Part shown: positions 8,611-15,312 of the stretch, piece after piece
Layout: the number at the start of each line of letters is the position of its first letter
How positions within the stretch are numbered: position 1 is the stretch's first letter
Assembly (NCBI RefSeq): GCF_000423225.1
Contig: NZ_AUHO01000006.1
Coordinates: forward strand, 558,001-622,000
DNA: 64,000 nt
Origin: Kaistia adipata DSM 17808
GTDB taxonomy: Bacteria; Pseudomonadota; Alphaproteobacteria; Rhizobiales; Kaistiaceae
Reading direction: 5' to 3'
Translations under genes and position numbers: made by a program
Notes under the pieces: model-generated
The model's input: only the letters and a program-made list of their open reading frames with translations
Database searches by the model: none
Told to the model about the DNA's origin: nothing

Positions 8611-8633
8611 TAACTTAGCAATGCGGGGCCAAA

Positions 8634-9203
8634 ATGACACGAGAACTTCTGCAAGCGGCGGTAGAAGTCGAAGAGTCGAATATCAAGACTGCGGCTGGTA
8701 GCAATCTCGCAAATGCGAGCATTCCCACGGCGGCAATCGACAATGACGGGGGACATGTCACTCATTTCGAGCTGGCCAGGACCATCGAGCGCGTCAATCG
8801 GCGCTTCACCGACCTGCTCCGAATCGAGATGGGCAAGCTCGGCGTCGGCGATATCGGCCCGGCCCAGGTGATGGTGTTGTTCACCATCGGCAATGGCGAC
8901 CTCTCGGTCCGCGACCTCCTGGACAAGGGCCACTATCTCGGCTCGAACGTCTCCTACTACCTGAAGCAGCTGGTCGATCTCGGCTATATCGACCGCGTCG
9001 CCTCGCAGCGCGACCGTCGCTCGGCCCGGATCAGCCTGTCGCAGAAGGGGCATGACCTCTGCCAGGCGCTGCGCGCCACCGACGACACCTATCACCGCCT
9101 GCTGGTGCGGGACGAAGGGGAATCGCGCGAGCTCGACAACGCCTATCGCCTGCTCCAGAAGCTGGAGCTGGTTTGGACCAATGCAACGCGCTACGGCGCG
9201 TAA
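8634..9203 (+). CDS. MarR-family winged-helix regulator (LdtR-like)
   Basis: A 189-residue protein. After about 40 variable residues comes a winged helix-turn-helix: IGPAQVMVLFTIG, DLSVRDLLDKGHYLGSNVSYY (recognition helix) and the wing in VASQRDRRSARISLSQKGH, a standard MarR beta-hairpin with its DRR motif. The GHYLGSNVSYYLKQLVDLGY segment resembles the LdtR group of MarR proteins from Rhizobiales, which respond to cell-envelope conditions; that closer placement is from memory and less sure. It is divergent from the type I exporter, so that operon is its likely target. A GT4 gene follows on the same strand after about 40 bases and may be co-transcribed. Confidence 0.82.
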   Translation: MTRELLQAAVEVEESNIKTAAGSNLANASIPTAAIDNDGGHVTHFELARTIERVNRRFTDLLRIEMGKLGVGDIGPAQVMVLFTIGNGDLSVRDLLDKGHYLGSNVSYYLKQLVDLGYIDRVASQRDRRSARISLSQKGHDLCQALRATDDTYHRLLVRDEGESRELDNAYRLLQKLELVWTNATRYGA

Positions 9204-9242
9204 CGGACGGCAGCCCCGCCATTGCCGGGGCGCCCTGACCGC

Positions 9243-10490
9243 ATGAAGGTCCTCTTCATCCACAGACGCGGCGTTGGCCAGTTCGAGCACCTGGCCGCCA
9301 ATCTCGCTGCCGCCGGCGGCGAGGTGACGCTGATCACCGAAAGCGTGGATCGCCGCCTTCCGGGCGTGCGCATCCTCCGCCACAGGGCCGAGCCCCCGGC
9401 GCAGCCACACGCCATTCGCAGCAGCCCGCTCGCCACCACCGAGCATCATGTCCGCCTCGGCCTGCGCGTGGCCGAGACGCTCGACGCGCTGGTGAGGAAC
9501 GAAGGGCCACCCGACATCGTGCTCGGCCATATCGGCTGGGGCAGCATGATGTTCGTGAAGGATGTCGTGCCGAAGGTGCCTGCCCTCGGCTATTGCGAGT
9601 TCTACTACCACGCCGAAGGCGCCGATGTCGGTTTCGACCCGGCCGACGTGATCAATCTCGGCGTCCGCCAGCGCCTGCGTCTGCGCAACGCCGCCCAGCT
9701 GGTGACGCTCGACGCGATCGAGGCCGGCATCAGCCCGACCGGATGGCAGCGCAGCCGCTATCCCGAAGGCGCCCGCCGGCGGATCGCCACCTGCCACGAC
9801 GGCATCGACGTCAGGCGGTTCCGCCCCGATCGCAGCCGTGGCCTTACCCTGCCAGACGGCCGGGTCATCCGCGCCGGCGATCCGGTCGTGACCTTCGCGG
9901 CGCGCGATCTCGAACCCTATCGCGGCTTTCCACAGGCGGTGAAGGCGGCGGCGCGCGTCCTCGAGCGCAACCCGAACGCGGTCTTCGTCTTCGTTGGCGG
10001 TGATTCAAACAGCTATGGCGCGGCGCGCAGCGACGGACGCTCCTGGAAGGAGGCAATCCTCGAAGAGACGCCGCTCGATCCGGCGCGCGCCTTCTTCCCC
10101 GGCCAGGTGCCGCATGAGACGCTGACGCGGCTTTTCCAGATCTCGGCCGCCCACGTCTATCTCACCTACCCGTTCGTGCTGTCCTGGTCGGTGCTGGAGG
10201 CGATGTCCTGCGGCGCGCTGGTGATCGGCTCGGCCACGGCGCCGGTCGAGGAAGTCATCAGCCACGGGCAGAACGGGCTTCTGGTGCCATTCTTCGAGCC
10301 GGACGCCCTCGCCGACACCATCCTCGACGTTCTCGCGCGCCCGCAATCCTTCGTCGACATGCGCATTCAGGCGCGCCAGACGATCATCGAGCGCTACGCG
10401 CTCGACCGCTGCCTGGCGCGCCAGCGCGCGATCATGGCTCAGATGCTGGGGGCTGCCGCAACCCGCTCGACGCTCGCCGCCACCGGCTGA
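9243..10490 (+). CDS. Glycosyltransferase family 4
   Basis: A 415-residue GT4 enzyme starting MKVLFIHRRGVGQFEHLA; an in-frame ATG 21 bases earlier is possible but would add residues before the first beta strand. The C-terminal Rossmann domain shows the EX7E region as SWSVLEAMSCGALVIGSATA followed by VEEVI and NGLLVPFFEPDALA. DPVVTFAARDLEPYRGF marks the inter-domain hinge. It acts in the cytoplasm on a nucleotide sugar; the acceptor is unknown. It follows the MarR gene. Its last 52 bases overlap tail-to-tail with the SGNH hydrolase gene, so the two transcripts are antisense to each other at their 3-prime ends. Confidence 0.86.
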   Translation: MKVLFIHRRGVGQFEHLAANLAAAGGEVTLITESVDRRLPGVRILRHRAEPPAQPHAIRSSPLATTEHHVRLGLRVAETLDALVRNEGPPDIVLGHIGWGSMMFVKDVVPKVPALGYCEFYYHAEGADVGFDPADVINLGVRQRLRLRNAAQLVTLDAIEAGISPTGWQRSRYPEGARRRIATCHDGIDVRRFRPDRSRGLTLPDGRVIRAGDPVVTFAARDLEPYRGFPQAVKAAARVLERNPNAVFVFVGGDSNSYGAARSDGRSWKEAILEETPLDPARAFFPGQVPHETLTRLFQISAAHVYLTYPFVLSWSVLEAMSCGALVIGSATAPVEEVISHGQNGLLVPFFEPDALADTILDVLARPQSFVDMRIQARQTIIERYALDRCLARQRAIMAQMLGAAATRSTLAATG

Positions 10491-11623
10491 GGCCTGTCTC
10501 TCTCGACCGCCTCGGCGACGCAGGATTTCAACGTTCCCGTATAGAGCATGCCGAGCAACGGCAGCGCGGTCTGCGCGGCCGGGTCCCATGCGCCATGCGT
10601 GACATTATCCTTCGGCAAGTGCCGGTTGGGACGCGGCGCGCCGCGCGCGACCTCGATCGTGCAGGCGAGGCTCGCGGGCTCCTGCAGCAGCGCGGGGCCG
10701 GGATAGAGGAATTCGCAGCTCAGCATCGAGAGCAGGAACTTGAAATTTCCGTCGCGCACGCCGCCCTTCAGCATCGCCGCCTCGACCGTCTCGCCCCCCA
10801 TCGTCACCTGCAGCGCGCCGATCTCGGGCGAGCAGACATAGGAGAAGGCGAGCGGCCTGCCCTTCTCGAACTGGAGCTTCAGCCGGTGGCCGCCGAGATC
10901 GGCGGTCGTGGCGGCGAAGCGGCGGTTCTTGTATTCGCGCGCCGGCAGGCCGCAGGTCTCGACCAGCGTCTTCGCGTCGATGATGCTGGCGCCGGCGAAA
11001 TGATGCGGATCGACCGCCACCGGCAGGGCGCGCGGCCGTACCGGCAGGCTCAGAACCCGCTCCAGCTCATCCGCCACGATGTCGGAAACGATGGAGGTGG
11101 CGATCGGGCGCGCATAGTGGCCCTGGTCGGAATAGAAGGCGGGATCGGTCACGACCTCGCGTCCGAAGCGGCGCATCAGGCTGCGCGAGACGTTGATCAC
11201 CGACGTCTCGTACCAATCGGAGATGTAGTGCATGCCGGCGTCGATCGACGGCACCGCGCTGACATAGGTGCCGCCGCGGGCGCCGAACACGAGCGAGACG
11301 ACGCGCAGCGACGGGTTCAGCTCCAGCGCATGGCGGATGATGCCCTCGTAGAAGCGGGCCCAGTGGCGAAACGGCCGCCGCTCGTCGCCATAGACGAAGG
11401 CGTCGTTCAGCGCGTACTCGATGATCAGCAGGTCGGCCTCGGCGAGGCCCGGATGCGACTTCAGCTGGAACAGGCCGAAGCCCGACGTCGTGCCGCCGAC
11501 CGAGAGATCGGCGACGACGTCGAGCGCGTGCCCGCGCCGCGCCATGCTGGTCAGGAGGCTCGGCCAGTAGCCCGGCTGCATGACCGTGTTCGAGCCGCCG
11601 ATGACGATAGTGCGGAGCGCCAT
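10439..11623 (-). CDS. SGNH/GDSL-type hydrolase of the glycan cluster
   Basis: A 394-residue protein. The N-terminus RTIVIGGSNTVMQPG has the block I pattern as Gly-Gly-Ser-Asn, so the nucleophile Ser would be about residue 10. An Asn block lies in IEYALNDAF and a block V Asp-x-x-His in YSDQGHYARP (about residues 165-168). There is no signal peptide, so it probably acts in the cytoplasm, or needs another route out. In a polysaccharide locus such enzymes usually add or remove O-acyl groups. The C-terminal 180 residues look like a separate beta-rich domain I do not recognise. The start has GGAGGA 8 bases upstream. It may be the last gene of the glycan operon that begins near 19.5 kb. Confidence 0.72.
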   Translation of the reverse strand: MALRTIVIGGSNTVMQPGYWPSLLTSMARRGHALDVVADLSVGGTTSGFGLFQLKSHPGLAEADLLIIEYALNDAFVYGDERRPFRHWARFYEGIIRHALELNPSLRVVSLVFGARGGTYVSAVPSIDAGMHYISDWYETSVINVSRSLMRRFGREVVTDPAFYSDQGHYARPIATSIVSDIVADELERVLSLPVRPRALPVAVDPHHFAGASIIDAKTLVETCGLPAREYKNRRFAATTADLGGHRLKLQFEKGRPLAFSYVCSPEIGALQVTMGGETVEAAMLKGGVRDGNFKFLLSMLSCEFLYPGPALLQEPASLACTIEVARGAPRPNRHLPKDNVTHGAWDPAAQTALPLLGMLYTGTLKSCVAEAVERDRPQPVAASVERVAAAPSI

Positions 11624-11664
11624 ATGCGCCGTCCTCCCTGAAGGTTATGCCGGGGACCGGGACA

Positions 11665-12774
11665 TCAGTCGGCCATCGGCCGGATGGCGGCGCGGCCGGC
11701 CGAAGACAGGCTGCCGCAGCGCCAGACGCTGTAGGGCGTCTCGCTGTCCCAATCGAAATAGTAGGCGGCCTCGACGCGGCCGGCGGCGATATCGGCGTCG
11801 ATGATCGCGCGCACCTGCTCCACCTGCGCGGCGCGGACCTTGTCGTCGATGGGGCAACGCGGCGAGGTGTTGGCGACGCCCCATTCCGTGATCCAGCACG
11901 GCTTGCCCGCGCCGTCCGGCCCGCAGAACGACAACGCCTCGCGAACGAGGCCGTCGCGGCGGGCGCGCGTGCCGGTGCTGCCGGGATAGACATGGATGCC
12001 GTAGGCATCGACCAGCGCATCGAGCCCGAGCGCCTGCATGCGGGCGGTCCAGTCCGGCGCCGGCACGATCTCCAGCCCGATGCGGCGCGAGAACGGCACC
12101 GGCATGTCGGAAAGGCCGGCCGAGATCAGCTTGGCATTCTTGTTCAGTCGGCTCGCCGCCATCTCCTCGCGCGTCACCCGCACGATGTCGACATAGCGCG
12201 CAAGCCCTTCCACCACCTTGGCCGGATCACTCTTGGTCGGATCACTCTTGGTCGGCGCCGCCTTGGCATCCGCGCTGACCGCGAGGTCGCCATTGTAGCC
12301 GGCCCAGTTGATCTCGTTGCCGGGTTCGATGCCGACCAGTTCGACGCCGAGGCGGTCCAGCTCTGCCAATGTCTGGCGCAGCACGGTGCGATAGCGCTCG
12401 GGATCGAGGTCGGAGAGGCGGTAGACGTCGAAACTCTTGCCCTTGGCCGAGCGCCGCGAGGTGCCGTCGGGATAGAAGGCGCGGTTGTTGAGCGAGATTT
12501 CCAGCAGCACGCGCAAGCCGGCCGCATGCGCGGCGCGGACGGCGTCGAGGCTCGGTTCGACCGGCGCGCTCAGCGACAGCCGCACGGAGGCGACGCCGCT
12601 CCGCTTCATCGCGTCGATGACGTCCTGCCGCTCGTCCGGCTTCTTCCAGCCGAGATTGACCCGGTTGAAGCCGAGCTCGGCGGCAGAGGCGCCGGAGCCC
12701 GCCGTCAGCAGGACCATCGCCCCGGCGACGAGCGCCGGGGCGATGCGCGCGCGCGTCCGGCTACGCAGGCTCAT
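11665..12774 (-). CDS. Exported glycoside hydrolase, TIM-barrel (clan GH-A type)
   Basis: A 369-residue protein with a signal peptide (basic start, hydrophobic APALVAGAMVLLTAGSGASA, cleavage near residue 32). The mature part reads as a beta/alpha barrel: VASVRLSLSAPV and GLRVLLEISLNN early, the acid/base Glu in GIEPGNEINWAG (E154) and the nucleophile Glu in CWITEWGV (E297). Asn-Glu followed by a later Glu before Trp-Gly is the clan GH-A pattern (GH5/GH39-like). It should cut or trim a polysaccharide in the periplasm or outside, as many exopolysaccharide loci encode a lyase or hydrolase that sets chain length. It overlaps the preceding pyruvyl transferase-like gene by 14 bases. Confidence 0.8.
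   Translation of the reverse strand: MSLRSRTRARIAPALVAGAMVLLTAGSGASAAELGFNRVNLGWKKPDERQDVIDAMKRSGVASVRLSLSAPVEPSLDAVRAAHAAGLRVLLEISLNNRAFYPDGTSRRSAKGKSFDVYRLSDLDPERYRTVLRQTLAELDRLGVELVGIEPGNEINWAGYNGDLAVSADAKAAPTKSDPTKSDPAKVVEGLARYVDIVRVTREEMAASRLNKNAKLISAGLSDMPVPFSRRIGLEIVPAPDWTARMQALGLDALVDAYGIHVYPGSTGTRARRDGLVREALSFCGPDGAGKPCWITEWGVANTSPRCPIDDKVRAAQVEQVRAIIDADIAAGRVEAAYYFDWDSETPYSVWRCGSLSSAGRAAIRPMAD
12224..12253 (-). repeat. Exact 15-bp tandem duplication inside the glycoside hydrolase gene
   Basis: GGATCACTCTTGGTC occurs twice end to end, coding the duplicated TKSDP in an acid-poor loop of the enzyme. It looks recent because the two copies are identical. It lies in a surface-loop-like segment between the acid/base Glu and the second half of the barrel. 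Confidence 0.9.
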
Positions 12775-14017
12775 GCGCCCGTGCCGCGGCTGCGAGGGTC
12801 GGCGCCGGCGGCGCGACCTTCGCCGGCTGCGCGAGCGCGGCCTGCTTGATGCCGATGTCGTTCAGCGCGGTGCGGAAATTCAACTCGCAGGCATTGTAGC
12901 GGTCGAGCGACGCCTGCGCGTCGATCGTCGACAGGAACTCCTTGAGATACGCCTTCTTCTGCGTCTCGCGGTTCCAGACGCCGGCCTCGAGATGCGGGAA
13001 GCCGATGAATTCCAGCATTTCACGCATGCGGTCGTCGACGGCGATCATCAGCGAGGGAATTCCGGCCTGCATGGTGATGATGCAGCCGTGGAAGCGGCGG
13101 CCGAAGGACAGATCCAGCTGCGAGGCCCAAGTGCGCCAGCGATTGGTGTCGAAGAAGACGTGCAGTTCGTTCTTGCGCTGCCACTTCTCCTGGTGCTTGT
13201 ACTCCATCGGCGCGATCAGGCGGCCGGACGGCGGGTCGTAGGCGAGCGTCTGGTCGTCGCCGACGATGTTCATGTTGTAGACGGTCACCTCGTCCTGGAT
13301 GACGTAGTGCGCGGTGCTGTCGGGCTTCAGCAGCACATGCGCGTCGACGATCGTGTCGGCGACGCTGCCGAGATAGCCACCGAAGGCGATCTTCTGCGCT
13401 TCCACCAGCTCGGGATTGGCGATCTTGGTCAGCGCCTGGCGCATGCCGTTCGGGTTGAAATAGAGCGACGGGCAGCCGGTCGGCCGCACGAACTTCATCC
13501 CCTGCTCCTTGAGGAACTCCGAGGTGAAGTAGCCGCGCGTCAGGAAATAGCTCTCCTTGGCGCGCAGCACGTCGAGGAATTTCTGCGTGCCGGCCGGCAA
13601 GTCGTCGCGGAGGTTCGCCTTTTTCTGGATGCCGATGCCCATTACGACGACCGGCAGATTCAGCTTCTCGAACACCTGCGCCTCGAGATCGGCCGAGAGG
13701 CCCGGCCGCAGCAGGTTCGCCGAGGCGAAGACGCAGATGTCGAAGGTCCGCGCCAGCTCGTCATAGACGTCCTGCGACGACAGGCTGTTGGCGAGATGCC
13801 AGAACGGCACATAGGTGACGTCGTGGCCCTGCAAGGCATGGCCGGCGCCCTCGCCGATCAAGTAATTGCCAGTATTGGCGATCTTCTTGACCTGATCGAT
13901 GACGTTCTTCTTGGTCAGGATGTCGTCGAAATAGGGCCGATGACGGACCGCGGCGCCGGAAACGCCGGAGACGGTGCGCTGGAGATAGGAAGGGATGCCG
14001 GTCAGCAAGATGCGCAT
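12761..14017 (-). CDS. Polysaccharide pyruvyl transferase family protein (copy 1)
   Basis: A 418-residue protein of the PS_pyruv_trans type: MRILLTGIPSYLQRTVSGV at the start, then IANTGNYLIGEGAGHA, FDICVFASANLLRPGLSAD, VVVMGIGIQKKAN, FVRPTGCPSLYF and LDLSFGRRFHGCIITMQAG, the last with the conserved Arg-Phe-His-Gly. Such enzymes move a pyruvyl ketal from phosphoenolpyruvate onto a sugar of an exopolysaccharide repeat. The C-terminal 35 residues are an Ala/Pro-rich tail. It is closely similar along its whole length to the gene just upstream (14105-15280), so the pair arose by tandem duplication. Whether this one keeps pyruvyl transfer or another sugar-modifying activity cannot be told. Confidence 0.8.
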   Translation of the reverse strand: MRILLTGIPSYLQRTVSGVSGAAVRHRPYFDDILTKKNVIDQVKKIANTGNYLIGEGAGHALQGHDVTYVPFWHLANSLSSQDVYDELARTFDICVFASANLLRPGLSADLEAQVFEKLNLPVVVMGIGIQKKANLRDDLPAGTQKFLDVLRAKESYFLTRGYFTSEFLKEQGMKFVRPTGCPSLYFNPNGMRQALTKIANPELVEAQKIAFGGYLGSVADTIVDAHVLLKPDSTAHYVIQDEVTVYNMNIVGDDQTLAYDPPSGRLIAPMEYKHQEKWQRKNELHVFFDTNRWRTWASQLDLSFGRRFHGCIITMQAGIPSLMIAVDDRMREMLEFIGFPHLEAGVWNRETQKKAYLKEFLSTIDAQASLDRYNACELNFRTALNDIGIKQAALAQPAKVAPPAPTLAAAARAHEPA

Positions 14018-14104
14018 GACGCTCGTCCTCTGAATGCGGGGAAGGCCAGGGGCTGAGAACGGCCCTGCCCGCTCCGGTCTGTCGGAACGGGCGGGCGTGA
14101 AAGG

Positions 14105-15280
14105 CTAGTTCAGGCCGATGTCGCGCAAGGTCGCGCGGAAATTGCTCTCGCGATCGTTGTACTTCTCGACCACCTGCGGAACGTTGAGGTCGGCGAGATG
14201 GTCGGCGACGAACTCGGCCCGGTCATTGGCCGCCTCGAGCGCCGAGGCTTCGACCGACGGCAGGCCGGTGAAGCGCAACATCTCGCGCATGCGGTCATCG
14301 ACGGCCACCATCAGGCCGGGCACGCCCGACTGCAGGGCGATGATGTTGCCGTGGAAGCGGCGGCCGATGGAGAAATCCATCGACGAGGTCCATGCGCGCC
14401 ACTGGTTGGTGTCGAAGAAGGTGTGCAGCTTCAGCTTCCGCTGCAGCTGGTCCTGCGCCTTGTATTTGAGATCGCCGATCATCTGGCCCGAGGTGGAATC
14501 GAACACCCGGCCGTCCTGGTTCGGCTCGACCTTCATGTCGAAATGCAGGAACTCGTCCTGCACGACGTAGAAGGATTCGCTCTCCGGCTTGCTCAGCATA
14601 TTGACGTCGCGGACTGCTTCCTCGGTCGCGCCCAGATAGCCCGAGAACACCGTCCGGCCGCTGCCGACCTTGACCTCCGGAAGGCGCTTCAGCGCCGCGC
14701 GCATGTTGTCGGGTAGGAAATAGACCGAAGGACAGCCCGTCGGGCGCACGAAGGAGAAGCCGCGCGACTTCAGGAACTCGGCCGTCTCGTGGCCGCGGGT
14801 GAGGAAATAGTGTTCCTTGCCCTTCAGCACGTCGAGCAGCTTCTGCGTGCCCTCGGGCAGCCCTTCCTCGAGGTCGGCGCGGTTCTGGATGCCGATGCCG
14901 AGCATGACGATCGGCATGTTGAGGTTCTTCAGCACGAGCGCCTCGGCATCCGCCGAGAGGCCCTTGCGCAGCAGGTTGGCGCACGTGAAGACGCAGATGT
15001 CGAAATTGGAATTGATCTCGTCGAGGCCGGTGCCGTTGGTGCAGGCATTGTGCAGGTGCCAGAACGGCACCTGGGTGGCGTTCGACGGCATGGCGCGCAG
15101 CGCGCCCTCGCCGATCAGGTAGTTGCCGGTATTGCTGATGTTGGTCAGCTCGCGCAGGAAGGCTTCCTTGCTCTCCGGCTGCAGCTGCTGCTCGCCATAG
15201 TGCACCGTCGCGCCCTTGGCGCTCCGAACGAGCCTCGTGTAGTGGCCGGGAATGCCCGTGACCAGGATCCGCGAACGCAT
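14105..15280 (-). CDS. Polysaccharide pyruvyl transferase family protein (copy 2)
   Basis: A 391-residue paralogue of its downstream neighbour: MRSRILVTGIPGHYTRLVRS, ISNTGNYLIGEGALRA, FDICVFTCANLLRKGLSAD, IVMLGIGIQNRADL, FVRPTGCPSVYFLP and MDFSIGRRFHGNIIALQSG line up one to one with copy 1. It lacks the Ala/Pro tail. The role is probably addition of a pyruvate ketal to a different sugar or position of the same polymer. The gap of about 87 bases to copy 1 holds no obvious promoter or terminator, so both should be on one message with the GT2-GT4 fusion gene upstream. Confidence 0.8.
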   Translation of the reverse strand: MRSRILVTGIPGHYTRLVRSAKGATVHYGEQQLQPESKEAFLRELTNISNTGNYLIGEGALRAMPSNATQVPFWHLHNACTNGTGLDEINSNFDICVFTCANLLRKGLSADAEALVLKNLNMPIVMLGIGIQNRADLEEGLPEGTQKLLDVLKGKEHYFLTRGHETAEFLKSRGFSFVRPTGCPSVYFLPDNMRAALKRLPEVKVGSGRTVFSGYLGATEEAVRDVNMLSKPESESFYVVQDEFLHFDMKVEPNQDGRVFDSTSGQMIGDLKYKAQDQLQRKLKLHTFFDTNQWRAWTSSMDFSIGRRFHGNIIALQSGVPGLMVAVDDRMREMLRFTGLPSVEASALEAANDRAEFVADHLADLNVPQVVEKYNDRESNFRATLRDIGLN

Positions 15281-15312
15281 ATAGACGCACCTCTCCTCTT
15301 GTCCCGGCGTCG

